From Desulfurellaceae bacterium (GTDB lineage: Bacteria; Campylobacterota_A; Desulfurellia; JAGGSF01): DNA of 22,715 nucleotides. Position numbers and translations under genes: made by a program. Shown here piece by piece: positions 8,341-16,793 of this stretch (the stretch's first letter is position 1; each line of letters starts with the position of its first letter). The notes under the pieces are model-generated. The model was not told the DNA's origin and searched no databases. It saw only the letters and a list, made by a program, of their open reading frames with translations. The stretch covers positions 1 through 22,715 of the forward strand of contig JAGMDW010000038.1 of NCBI GenBank assembly GCA_023128455.1, read 5' to 3'.

Positions 8341-9692
8341 AAGATTTTACACCTCGGGAAATTGTTCAATATTTAGATAAATATATCATTGGACAAAACG
8401 AAGCAAAAAAAGCGATAGCTATTGCTTTAAGAACACACTATCGTCAACAACTCCTGTCTCCGGAGATAAAAGAGGAAGTTACTCCTAAAAATATTCTCAT
8501 GATCGGCCCTACCGGCGTAGGCAAAACAGAGATTGCTCGCCGCATTGCAAAGCTGGCAGATGCTCCATTTATAAAAGTAGAAGCATCTAAGTTTACTGAG
8601 GTAGGATATGTGGGAAGAGATGTGGAGTCTATGGTAAGAGATCTGGCAAGGGTAAGCATGGAGATGGTAAGAAAAGAAGAATTTAAAAGGGTGGAGAAAG
8701 GAGCAGAACAAGCAGCAGAAGAGAGGATATTGGATGCACTAATTCCTCCTCTGGAGATTGGCGCTTCTCAGGAGGCAGAAGATGCTATGGCAAAAGAGAA
8801 AATAAAAAACACCAGGGAAAAGTTTAGAGGTAAGCTTCATAAGGGAGAATTAGATAAAAAAACTGTGGACATTTCTATTAATGAGTCTTCCTCTGCTGGT
8901 CCTATTCCAATGGTAGAAATCTTTGCACCGAATTTAGAGGATCTGGATGCCAATATTAAAGATATGTTGGGGAATTTTTTGCCGAAGAAGAAGAAGAGAA
9001 AAAAGGTGAAGGTAGAAGTAGCAAAGAGATTGCTGAAAGAGGAAGAAGCGCAACGGTTAATTGACAATGATAAAATAATAGAAGAGGCTAAAAGGCGAAC
9101 GGAACAAAGGGGTATTATATTCATTGATGAGATAGATAAAATTGCAGGTAGAACAGGGGGTTCCGGTCCGGATATTTCTCGGGAAGGTGTCCAGAGAGAT
9201 ATTCTCCCTATCGTAGAAGGAAGTGTAGTGAATACAAGATACGGTACGGTGCATACAGATCATGTTCTATTTATTGCCGCAGGAAGTTTTCATACGGTTA
9301 AACCTTCGGATCTTATTCCTGAACTTCAGGGTAGGTTTCCTATTCGGGTAGAACTCAAACCATTAAAAAAGAAAGATTTTGTAAATATATTAACAGAACC
9401 AGAAAATGCATTGATAAAGCAATATGTGGAGCTTTTGAAGACAGACGGCATAAAACTCTCTTTTAAAAAGAATGCAATAGAAAAGATGGCAGAGTTTGCA
9501 GTAGAGGTAAATGAGCAAACAGAAAACATAGGAGCGAGAAGATTACATACAATTTTAGAAAAATTGTTGGAAGATATATCCTTTGATGCGCCATCCAGCG
9601 GTAAAAAGACTATTGTTATAGATGCTCAATATGTGGAGAAAAAACTTTCTAATATTGTAGAGGATAGGGATTTAAGCAAATATATACTTTAA
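8337..9692 (+). CDS. hslU: ATP-dependent protease ATPase subunit HslU (ClpY)
   Basis: HslU is the AAA+ unfoldase partner of HslV. Its N-terminus resembles the ClpX core: TPREIVQYLDKYIIGQ (5-20), Walker A GPTGVGKT (57-64), pore loop GYVG (90-93) and Walker B IDEID (263-267). The intermediate I-domain specific to HslU spans roughly 110-245 and includes a basic run of lysines and arginines at 217-223. The C-terminal tail EDRDLSKYIL, which inserts into HslV clefts, is intact. At 451 aa it is full length. The stop codon overlaps that of the convergent engB gene. This is the last gene of the tig-clpPX-hslVU block. Confidence 0.97.
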   Translation: MKDFTPREIVQYLDKYIIGQNEAKKAIAIALRTHYRQQLLSPEIKEEVTPKNILMIGPTGVGKTEIARRIAKLADAPFIKVEASKFTEVGYVGRDVESMVRDLARVSMEMVRKEEFKRVEKGAEQAAEERILDALIPPLEIGASQEAEDAMAKEKIKNTREKFRGKLHKGELDKKTVDISINESSSAGPIPMVEIFAPNLEDLDANIKDMLGNFLPKKKKRKKVKVEVAKRLLKEEEAQRLIDNDKIIEEAKRRTEQRGIIFIDEIDKIAGRTGGSGPDISREGVQRDILPIVEGSVVNTRYGTVHTDHVLFIAAGSFHTVKPSDLIPELQGRFPIRVELKPLKKKDFVNILTEPENALIKQYVELLKTDGIKLSFKKNAIEKMAEFAVEVNEQTENIGARRLHTILEKLLEDISFDAPSSGKKTIVIDAQYVEKKLSNIVEDRDLSKYIL

Positions 9693-10261
9693 TTAAATAC
9701 TAATTTTTCTATATAGTTTTTTAGTTCTTTTATTCCTTGTTTTGTTTTAGAGGAAGTTATGAAAAAAGGAATGTTTAATGATTCGAATTTTTTTAATTGT
9801 ATAGAATATTCTTTTCTATTTAATTTATCACACTTGGTAAGGACAATATCGAATGATATATGATGATAATTTAACCAAAAGAATAATTCCTTCTCTTGGT
9901 TTCGAACATCCCTTCTCATATCAATGAGAATAAATACTTTTTTTAAAAGGTTGCTGAATTTAAGATAATCTTCCACTAATTCTTTCCACTCGTTTTGCAT
10001 TTTTTTGGATATATTGGCATATCCATATCCCGGCAAATCCACTAAGTAACAGATATTGCCGATTTTATATACATTAATAAGTCTGGTTTTCCCTGGTTTT
10101 TTGCTGGTTTTGGCAATTTTCCTTTCCAGCATTGTATTTATTAAAGAGGATTTGCCTACATTGGAGCGACCCGCAAATGCAAATTGAAACAGCGGAAGGC
10201 GCAACGGAGCTTTGGAAAAGGAGCTCACAAATTCTACATCTGCAAAATTTATGTCCTTCAT
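9689..10261 (-). CDS. engB: Ribosome biogenesis GTP-binding protein EngB/YsxC
   Basis: EngB is a small TRAFAC GTPase that assists 50S subunit assembly. The 190-aa protein has G1 GRSNVGKS (31-38), the G2 region PGKTRLINVY (56-65) with Thr59, G3 DLPG (75-78) within the YsxC-type DLPGYGYA, G4 TKCD (142-145) and G5 SSKT near the end. Its ATG overlaps the leuB stop by 4 bp, so it is the last gene of the maeB-leuCDB operon. This linkage to leucine genes looks like operon packing rather than shared function. Its stop codon overlaps the hslU stop on the other strand. Confidence 0.96.
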   Translation of the reverse strand: MKDINFADVEFVSSFSKAPLRLPLFQFAFAGRSNVGKSSLINTMLERKIAKTSKKPGKTRLINVYKIGNICYLVDLPGYGYANISKKMQNEWKELVEDYLKFSNLLKKVFILIDMRRDVRNQEKELFFWLNYHHISFDIVLTKCDKLNRKEYSIQLKKFESLNIPFFITSSKTKQGIKELKNYIEKLVFN

Positions 10262-11337
10262 GCCTCAATTATGGCTTTTGCTACCAGATCACCCATCTTC
10301 TGTGTATTTACCTGTTTTTCCCCTGCACTCATTATATCTGGTGTTCTGTATCCTTGTTTTAAGACGGATTCCACCGCCCTTTCTATGGTTTGTGCCTCTA
10401 ACTCTCTATTTAATCCATACCTCAACATCATGGCTGCTGATTCAATTTGAGCAATAGGGTTGGCAATGTTTTTTCCTACAATGTCAGGTGCGGAACCGTG
10501 TATGGGTTCAAACATACCTACGGAGCCACCAACGGATGCAGAAGGAAGCATGCCGATGGAGCCGGTGAGCATAGATGCTTCATCAGACAAAATATCTCCG
10601 AATATATTTCCAGCTACAATAACATCAAATTGTTTTGGGTATCTTACCAACTGCATAGCTGCATTGTCTACATACATATGATTCAACTCTACATCAGTAT
10701 AATCTTTTGATATCTCATTTGCCGTATCTCTCCACAATTGAGAAGATTCCAGTACATTTGCCTTATCTATACTGGTAACTTTTTTTCTCCTCTTTTTAGC
10801 AATGTCAAATGCCAATCTTACAATTCTTTCTATTTCACTTTTTTTGTAAGATAATGTATTTATACCTATTTTATCTTTGTTGGGTAAATTGAATACACCT
10901 TTCGGTTTACCGAAATATATACCGCTGGTGAGTTCTCTCACTACCATAATATCTATATCTCTTATTATCTCTCTTTTTAATGTAGAGGCATCTATCAGTT
11001 CATTAAATACCTTTGCCGGTCTCAAATTCGCAAATGCACCCAGGGTTTTTCTTATACCCAGCAGTCCTGCTTCCGGTTTTTTATCATGAGGCAGATTTTC
11101 CCATTTCGGCCCTCCTACCGATGAGAAAAATAAAGCATCAGTTTTCAACACCTTTTCTATAGTTTCCTCTGGTAGTGGTGTGTCAAATCTATCAATAGCG
11201 CATCCGCCTACATATACTTCAATATAATTAAATTTATGGTTAAATTTCTCCCCTATGGTGTTTAATATCTTTATACCTTCTCTAGCTATCTCTGGTCCTA
11301 TTCCATCTCCTTTCATTACAGAAATATTAAAGTTCAT
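10258..11337 (-). CDS. leuB: 3-isopropylmalate dehydrogenase
   Basis: LeuB oxidatively decarboxylates 3-isopropylmalate to 2-oxoisocaproate with NAD+. The 359-aa protein has GDGIGPE (10-16). The substrate-binding arginines are Arg96, Arg106 and Arg134, the last in RELTSGIYFGKP. Tyr141 and Lys192 are the catalytic pair. Metal-binding Asp224, Asp248 and Asp252 and the NAD-binding EPIHGSAPDI (277-286) follow. RELTSGIYFGKP favours LeuB over isocitrate or homoisocitrate dehydrogenase. An SD AAAGGAG lies within the leuD 3' end, leuD abuts directly, and engB overlaps the stop. Confidence 0.96.
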   Translation of the reverse strand: MNFNISVMKGDGIGPEIAREGIKILNTIGEKFNHKFNYIEVYVGGCAIDRFDTPLPEETIEKVLKTDALFFSSVGGPKWENLPHDKKPEAGLLGIRKTLGAFANLRPAKVFNELIDASTLKREIIRDIDIMVVRELTSGIYFGKPKGVFNLPNKDKIGINTLSYKKSEIERIVRLAFDIAKKRRKKVTSIDKANVLESSQLWRDTANEISKDYTDVELNHMYVDNAAMQLVRYPKQFDVIVAGNIFGDILSDEASMLTGSIGMLPSASVGGSVGMFEPIHGSAPDIVGKNIANPIAQIESAAMMLRYGLNRELEAQTIERAVESVLKQGYRTPDIMSAGEKQVNTQKMGDLVAKAIIEA

Positions 11338-11826
11338 CTATATCTCCTTTGATAACTTTTTAGCATAGCTTTCCAATCCCCCTAAATTTACCAACTCCTG
11401 CATAAATGGCGGAATAGGTAAGGCCTGAAATGTTTCACCTGTTGATATATTTTTTATCTCTCCTGTTGATATATTCACTTCAATAATATCTCCTTCTTTT
11501 ATTTTATCTGTTTCTTTGCATTCAAATAGTGGCAATCCGATATTAAATGAATTCCTGTAAAATATGCGGGCAAAACTTTTTGCTACAATGCAAGCTATAC
11601 CTGAGGCTTTTATAGAAATGGGTGCATGTTCTCGGGAAGAGCCGCAGCCAAAATTTTCTTCGGCAACAATAATATCTCCTTTTTTTACCTTTTTTGCGAA
11701 ATTCAGGTTTATATCTTCCATACAGTGTTTAGCAAGCTCACCTGGATCGGATGTATTTAAGTAGCGGGCGGGAATAATGACGTCCGTATCTACATTGTTT
11801 TTAAATTTCCATACCTTTCCTTTCAT
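11338..11826 (-). CDS. leuD: 3-isopropylmalate dehydratase small subunit
   Basis: LeuD is the swivelling domain that pairs with LeuC to isomerise 2- to 3-isopropylmalate. At 162 aa it is the short archaeal/thermophile-like form rather than the roughly 200-aa E. coli type. It shows DTDVIIPARYLNT (13-25) and the signature GCGSSREHAP (60-69). The flexible-loop specificity position reads YLNT (22-25). It lies 9 bp after leuC with SD GGAGG and abuts leuB. A homoaconitase small subunit has the same fold; the leuC-leuD-leuB context makes LeuD the best call, though broader substrate use is possible. Confidence 0.94.
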   Translation of the reverse strand: MKGKVWKFKNNVDTDVIIPARYLNTSDPGELAKHCMEDINLNFAKKVKKGDIIVAEENFGCGSSREHAPISIKASGIACIVAKSFARIFYRNSFNIGLPLFECKETDKIKEGDIIEVNISTGEIKNISTGETFQALPIPPFMQELVNLGGLESYAKKLSKEI

Positions 11827-11835
11827 TTATTCCTC

Positions 11836-13098
11836 CTAAAGTTCATCTGGACTTCCTATTTTGCCTAAGACAGCGGATGCGGCAGCAATGGCTGGATTGG
11901 ATAGATATACATAGGCCTCGGGGCTGCCCATTCTTCCCACAAAGTTTCTGTTGGTGGTAGATATGGCTACCTCTCCAGATGCCAAAACACCCATATGTCC
12001 ACCCAAACAAGGTCCGCAGGTGGGGGCAGAAATGACAGCACCTGCATCTAAGAATATATCAAATAATCCTTCTTTTAAAGCCTGCCTATATATAAGAGGG
12101 GTGGAAGGAATGATGATCAATCTTACATGTTTATCTCTTTTTCTTCCCTTTAATATCTTTGCGGCAATCCTTAAATCTGATAATCTTCCATTTGTACAGG
12201 AGCCGATAAATGCCTGATCTATTTTTATATCTTTTTTCATTACCTCTGAAATGGGTTTTGCATTTTCGGGAAGATGTGGAAACGCTATCTGGGGTTCAAT
12301 AATTGAGACATCTATCTCTATTATATCATCGTATTCTGCATCTTCATCACTTTTGTAGAATATCCCTTCTTTTGCGCCGACTACATTTAAATATTGTTTT
12401 GTTATATCGTTTGGTTCAACAATAGCTGTTTTTCCTCCTGCTTCAATAGCCATGTTGCACATGGTGAGTCTATCATCCATAGGAAGATTTTTAATAGCAG
12501 GACCTGTAAATTCCATTGCCTTGTACAATGCACCACTTACCCCAATCTTCCCTATGGTGTATAAAATAAGGTCTTTCCCCATAACCCATTTCCCTCTCTT
12601 ACCCTCATAGATGAATTTTATGGTGGGTGGCACTTTAAACCATAACATCCCGGTGGCAAAGGCAAATCCAATGTCTGTGCTTCCTACGCCGGTGGCAAAC
12701 GCACCTAACGCACCTCCTGTGCAGGTGTGAGAATCTGCTCCTGCAATTAACATCCCCGGTTTTATTAGTCCTTTTTCTGGCAAAAGGACATGTTCGATGC
12801 CGACATCTCCCACCTCCCAATAATGAGGAATGTTATTTTGTTCTGCAAATTCTCTGACTATCTTGCATTGTTCAGCAGATTTTATATCCTTATTGGGTGT
12901 AAAGTGGTCGGGAATAAGGGCTATTTTTTCTTTATCATATAGTTTTCCACCGATTCTTTTGAGAAAATCTATGGAGATAGGGGCGGTAACATCGTTGGCA
13001 AATGCTAAATCCACACGGGCGAGTATGATTTCTCCTACATTTATATTCCCTTTGACAATATGGTGTTGTAAGATCTTTTGTGCAATTGTTAAGCTCAT
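11836..13098 (-). CDS. leuC: 3-isopropylmalate dehydratase large subunit
   Basis: LeuC is the [4Fe-4S] subunit of isopropylmalate isomerase. Cluster ligands are Cys301 in GSCTNGR, and Cys361 and Cys364 in CGPCLGG. The ADSHTCTGGALGAFATGVGSTD segment (121-142, DSHTCT at 122-127) is the aconitase-superfamily active-site loop. At 420 aa it belongs to the shorter LeuC/HacA subgroup, matching the short LeuD beside it (E. coli LeuC is about 466 aa). The start is supported by SD AAGGAG spaced 6 nt. Only one base separates it from the maeB stop. The 2-isopropylmalate synthase gene leuA is not in the window. Confidence 0.95.
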   Translation of the reverse strand: MSLTIAQKILQHHIVKGNINVGEIILARVDLAFANDVTAPISIDFLKRIGGKLYDKEKIALIPDHFTPNKDIKSAEQCKIVREFAEQNNIPHYWEVGDVGIEHVLLPEKGLIKPGMLIAGADSHTCTGGALGAFATGVGSTDIGFAFATGMLWFKVPPTIKFIYEGKRGKWVMGKDLILYTIGKIGVSGALYKAMEFTGPAIKNLPMDDRLTMCNMAIEAGGKTAIVEPNDITKQYLNVVGAKEGIFYKSDEDAEYDDIIEIDVSIIEPQIAFPHLPENAKPISEVMKKDIKIDQAFIGSCTNGRLSDLRIAAKILKGRKRDKHVRLIIIPSTPLIYRQALKEGLFDIFLDAGAVISAPTCGPCLGGHMGVLASGEVAISTTNRNFVGRMGSPEAYVYLSNPAIAAASAVLGKIGSPDEL

Positions 13099-13099
13099 T

Positions 13100-15385
13100 T
13101 TACACTCCTTTTTCCTTTACTTGGGCATCTATTACTGCGATTGCTGTTAGATCAACGATAAAATCAGGTGAGGAGCCCATCTCCAATATATGTGCCGACT
13201 TTTCTAATCCCACTAAAATAGGTCCCACAGGGTGGAAATCACCCAATTTGTATACCAATTTATAAGCGATATTTGCTGAATTTAAGTCGGGAAATATGAG
13301 CACATTGGCATCTTTTCCTTTTAGGTTGTTGAATGGGTAAAATTTATCTCTCAGGATTTTATCTACTGCAATGTTTGCCTGCATTTCTCCATCTACTGTC
13401 AATGAAGGCTGAAGTTTTTCTATTATTTTTGTGGCTTTTCTTACCTTATCCACCTGTGGGTATTCTCTGTTACTGCCAAAGTTGGAAAAGGAAAGTATTG
13501 CTATTACTGGTTCTGTATTTGTAATTTCTTTACAGAGATTGGCTGTTTCTATGGCGATGTAAGCTAATTGTTCTGCTGATGGTTCAATAATCATCGTCGT
13601 GTCTGCCAAAAAGTAAACCTTATTTCTTATTATTAGCATATATACACCTGCTGCCACATTGTCTTTTCTTACTCCTATAATCTTCAAGATAGGTTCGGCT
13701 ACATAGGGATAGTTATGAGGTTCACCTGCAACTATGGCATCTGCATCGCCAAGCTTTACCATCATCGCACCAAAATAATAGCGTCTGTGTTTTATGAGGC
13801 GTTCTGCCTCTTTGTAGGTGATACCTTTTCTCTCTCTTAATTTAAAGTACTCCATAATATATTTATCCGTATTTTTAGATGTGAATGGATCTATTATTTC
13901 CACTTTTTCCAATAGGCTTCTATGAATATCTAATTCCTTTAATCTTTTCTCTATGTTTTCTCTTTCCCCTAAAAAAATAGGATGAGCAATGCCTTCATCT
14001 GTGATAATCTTTATTGCTCTCAGTATTTCCTCTTCCTCACTATCCGGAAAAACCACCTTTTTTGGATTTTCCTTTGCCCTGTTGTATATGGAACGAGTTA
14101 TTATTCTTACTTTATCTATGCGCGCCTCTAATTCTTCCTTATATTTTTCTTCCTCTACTTTTTTAATCTGGGCCACACCGGATGAAATGGCTGCTTTTGC
14201 CACTGCTGGTGCAACATATTCCAATGCTCGCGGGTCGAAAGGCTTGGGTATGATGTAGTCTGGTCCAAACTTTAGCTTCTTTAATCCGTATGCTTTTAAA
14301 ACAGATTCCGGAACATCTTCTTTTGCTAAGGTTGCTATTGCTTTTGATGCTGCTATCATCATTTCATGGTTTATGGTTTTTGCCCTTGCATCTAATGCTC
14401 CCCGAAATATAAAGGGGAAAACCAGAACATTGTTTATCTGATTGGGATAATCAGACCTTCCTGTGCCTACTATGGCATCTGGACAGGCATCTTTTGCATC
14501 TTCATAATCTATTTCTGGAATGGGATTTGCCATGGCGAAGATAATGGGTGGTTTTCCCATCGTCCTTACCATCTCTTTATTAACGATATGAGGAGCAGAG
14601 ACTCCCAAAAATGCATCTGCTCCTCTCATTGCCTGTTCTAAGGTGCGGGCTTGTGTTTCTGCGGCAAACTTCTCCTTATATGGATTCATACTTTCTTTTC
14701 TACCTTTATAGATCACACCCTTACTGTCGCAAACGATGATTTCATTTGCACCCAATCTTTTAAAATAATCGGCACATGCCAGTCCTGCTGCCCCTGCACC
14801 ACTTACAACAATTTTTATATTTCTAATATCCTTTTTTGCAATTTCCAATGCATTTAATAGAGCTGCTCCCGTTATAGTGGCTGTGCCATGCTGGTCATCG
14901 TGGAAAACGGGAATATTCATTATCTCTTTCAGTTTCTCTTCAATGTAGAAACATTCCGGTGCTTTTATATCTTCTAAGTTTACGGCTCCAAATGTAGGCT
15001 CTAATCTTTTGACGGTGCATATCAACTCATCGGGGTCTTCTGTGTCTACTTCTATATCAAAAACATCTACATCGGCGAATTTTTTAAACAAAACCCCCTT
15101 TCCTTCCATAACCGGTTTGGCAGCTACTGCTCCGATATTTCCCAAACCTAAAACAGCGGTGCCGTTGGTAACTACGGCCACCAGGTTTCCTTTAGCGGTA
15201 TATTTAAATGCATCTAATGGGTTTTGCTCTATGGCCGAACATACAGATGCTACCCCTGGAGTATAAGCCAAACCCAAATCCCTTTGTGTTTTAAAGGGCT
15301 TTGTGGCAATAACCTCTATTTTTCCTGGTCTTCCTATTTCATGATAAATTAGTGCTTCTTTTTCATCTAAGTTTTGCGATTTCAT
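13100..15385 (-). CDS. maeB: MaeB-type malic enzyme with C-terminal phosphotransacetylase-like domain
   Basis: This enzyme decarboxylates malate to pyruvate with reduction of NAD(P)+. The malic domain (about 1-430) has Tyr42 in YTPGVAS, Lys97 in MEGKG, metal ligands in LEDI (138-141) and FHDDQHGT (162-169), and the dinucleotide loop GAGAAG (197-202), in 762-aa numbering. From about 430 onward lies a phosphate acetyltransferase-like domain, which in the known MaeB proteins is regulatory and binds acetyl-CoA. Total length of about 760 aa is typical for the fusion. Two adjacent ATGs occur. GGAGG lies 2 nt from the first (15388) and 5 nt from the second (15385), so I chose the second. It is the first gene of the maeB-leuCDB-engB operon. 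Confidence 0.95.
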   Translation of the reverse strand: MKSQNLDEKEALIYHEIGRPGKIEVIATKPFKTQRDLGLAYTPGVASVCSAIEQNPLDAFKYTAKGNLVAVVTNGTAVLGLGNIGAVAAKPVMEGKGVLFKKFADVDVFDIEVDTEDPDELICTVKRLEPTFGAVNLEDIKAPECFYIEEKLKEIMNIPVFHDDQHGTATITGAALLNALEIAKKDIRNIKIVVSGAGAAGLACADYFKRLGANEIIVCDSKGVIYKGRKESMNPYKEKFAAETQARTLEQAMRGADAFLGVSAPHIVNKEMVRTMGKPPIIFAMANPIPEIDYEDAKDACPDAIVGTGRSDYPNQINNVLVFPFIFRGALDARAKTINHEMMIAASKAIATLAKEDVPESVLKAYGLKKLKFGPDYIIPKPFDPRALEYVAPAVAKAAISSGVAQIKKVEEEKYKEELEARIDKVRIITRSIYNRAKENPKKVVFPDSEEEEILRAIKIITDEGIAHPIFLGERENIEKRLKELDIHRSLLEKVEIIDPFTSKNTDKYIMEYFKLRERKGITYKEAERLIKHRRYYFGAMMVKLGDADAIVAGEPHNYPYVAEPILKIIGVRKDNVAAGVYMLIIRNKVYFLADTTMIIEPSAEQLAYIAIETANLCKEITNTEPVIAILSFSNFGSNREYPQVDKVRKATKIIEKLQPSLTVDGEMQANIAVDKILRDKFYPFNNLKGKDANVLIFPDLNSANIAYKLVYKLGDFHPVGPILVGLEKSAHILEMGSSPDFIVDLTAIAVIDAQVKEKGV

Positions 15386-15421
15386 CATTTCCTCCGCATT
15401 ATATTCATGTTTATTGAAAAT

Positions 15422-15450
15422 CTAATATATCATAAAAGGTTTGTTAGCAA
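15422..15450 (-). promoter_or_regulatory. Weak predicted promoter for maeB operon
   Basis: On the minus strand TTGCTA (15450-15445, 4/6) is separated by 17 bp from TATTAG (15427-15422, 4/6). The surroundings are very AT-rich, so chance matches are likely. Transcription would start near 15415, leaving a leader of about 30 nt containing GGAGG at 15395-15391. Confidence 0.3.
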
Positions 15451-15478
15451 AAGTGTATTTTTAAATAGTAACCACATA

Positions 15479-15499
15479 AAGCAAATCATAAATTTGCTT
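15479..15499. repeat. 8-bp inverted repeat abutting the hisS promoter
   Basis: AAGCAAAT (15479-15486) and ATTTGCTT (15492-15499) are exact reverse complements around a 5-base centre. The right arm runs into the first two bases of the hisS -35 hexamer. This could be a dimeric-regulator operator or the stem of a small hairpin. No T-run follows, so a terminator is unlikely. Confidence 0.5.
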
Positions 15500-15526
15500 G
15501 ACAAAAATTGATGCCAAGTATATCTT
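15498..15526 (+). promoter_or_regulatory. Predicted sigma70-type promoter for hisS-aspS
   Basis: A perfect TTGACA (15498-15503) is followed after 17 bp by TATCTT (15521-15526). The expected start is near 15533, giving a leader of about 19 nt before the GTG at 15552. This is also evidence against the upstream in-frame TTG at 15498 being the hisS start, because that TTG is the -35 box itself. Confidence 0.6.
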
Positions 15527-15551
15527 CGTTACACTAAAAAGGGGTTTTGCA

Positions 15552-16793
15552 GTGATTCAATCCTTACCTGGGTTTAAAGACATTTTACCTAATGAAACAA
15601 GAAAATGGCAGTTTGTAGAAAATATATGCAGGGATATTTTTGAGTCTTTTGCCTATCAAGAGATTAGAGTTCCTATATTGGAAAAAGCGCAATTGTTTTC
15701 TCGCAGTGTAGGCAATGATACGGATATTGTGCAGAAAGAGATGTATACCTTTAAGGATAAAAGTGACCAGTTTGTTACATTAAGACCGGAAGGTACAGCT
15801 TGTGTAGTAAGAGCGCTTATACAGCATCATTTAATTCATGAGGGTATGCATAAATTTTATTATATTGCACCTATGTTCCGCTACGAGCGTCCTCAAAGAG
15901 GCAGGTTTAGAGAATTCCATCATTTGGGAGTAGAGGCATTCGGAGAGTCTTCCCCTTATGTAGATGCGGAAATAATGGAGATGAATGCAGAGATATTAAA
16001 GAGATTGAACATGGATGTTAGAGTAGAGATAAACAATATCGGTTGCAGAAAATGCAGACCTTCGTATACTAAGGTGTTAAGAGAATATTTGATGGGGAAA
16101 AAAGAACTTTTATGTGAGGATTGTCAGCGAAGGTTAGATACAAATCCTCTGCGTATATTAGATTGTAAAAAAGAATCGTGCAAAAAAATTACAGCTTTTG
16201 CACCGTCTATATTGGATTATTCCTGTGATGAATGCAGAAATCATTTTAACGAAGTTCAGAGACTGCTCACCAAGATGAATATAGATTTTGTGGTTAATGA
16301 GAAAATAGTGCGGGGTTTGGATTATTATACGAAATTTGTTTTTGAGGTTATCAGTGATAAACTGGGTGCGCAGGGAACAGTATCAGCTGGTGGAAGATAC
16401 AATGATTTGGTGGAAGATTTGGGAGGCAGTCCCACTCCTGCTTGTGGTTTTGCGGCTGGCGAAGAGAGAGTTATTGAACTTTTTGATTATAAGGAAGATG
16501 ATAAATTTGTAGATGCTGTAGTTATTCCGGTGGGAAAAGATACATCCGACTTTTCCTTTCTTTTAACAGGAGATTTAAGAAAGGAGGGTTTCAAGGTCGA
16601 ATTTATCTCCTCGGGAAGTTTAAAATCTGCTTTGAGGAAAGCGAATAAGTGGAAGGCAAAATGGGTTTTAATCATTGGAGACGAGGAGATAAAGGAAAAC
16701 ACGGTTAGTTTAAGAGATTTGGAAAAATCTGTGCAGAAAAAGGTAAGAGTAGAGGATATAATATCTGTAATAAGGCAGGGGTTGGATGAGTAA
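15552..16793 (+). CDS. hisS: Histidyl-tRNA synthetase
   Basis: HisRS charges tRNA-His. The start chosen is GTG 15552, preceded by AAGGGG with 7-nt spacing and beginning (M)IQSLPGFKDILP, the canonical HisRS N-terminus. An earlier in-frame TTG at 15498 lies in the promoter. This gives 413 aa. Class II motif 2 is FRYERPQRGRFREF (about 109-122), the histidine-binding RGLDYYT is at about 254-260, and motif 3 reads AAGEERV. The insertion domain contains eight cysteines in pairs (C165/168, 188/191, 205/210, 225/228), suggesting metal binding as in a known HisRS subgroup. It overlaps aspS by 8 bp; hisS-aspS pairing is common in bacteria. Confidence 0.95.
   Translation: MIQSLPGFKDILPNETRKWQFVENICRDIFESFAYQEIRVPILEKAQLFSRSVGNDTDIVQKEMYTFKDKSDQFVTLRPEGTACVVRALIQHHLIHEGMHKFYYIAPMFRYERPQRGRFREFHHLGVEAFGESSPYVDAEIMEMNAEILKRLNMDVRVEINNIGCRKCRPSYTKVLREYLMGKKELLCEDCQRRLDTNPLRILDCKKESCKKITAFAPSILDYSCDECRNHFNEVQRLLTKMNIDFVVNEKIVRGLDYYTKFVFEVISDKLGAQGTVSAGGRYNDLVEDLGGSPTPACGFAAGEERVIELFDYKEDDKFVDAVVIPVGKDTSDFSFLLTGDLRKEGFKVEFISSGSLKSALRKANKWKAKWVLIIGDEEIKENTVSLRDLEKSVQKKVRVEDIISVIRQGLDE

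Noticed and set aside
8427..8711. Minus-strand 94-aa ORF inside hslU
   Set aside because: Antisense to the Walker A and pore-loop region of hslU; aromatic and His-rich composition without recognisable motif.
10132..10457. Overlapping plus-strand ORFs (76-88 aa) near the engB/leuB junction
   Set aside because: They lie entirely antisense to engB and leuB, which have complete conserved motifs; three competing frames and no SD.
15498..15551. Extended HisRS N-terminus from TTG 15498
   Set aside because: That TTG is part of the consensus -35 box, and the canonical HisRS N-terminus begins at GTG 15552 with its own SD.
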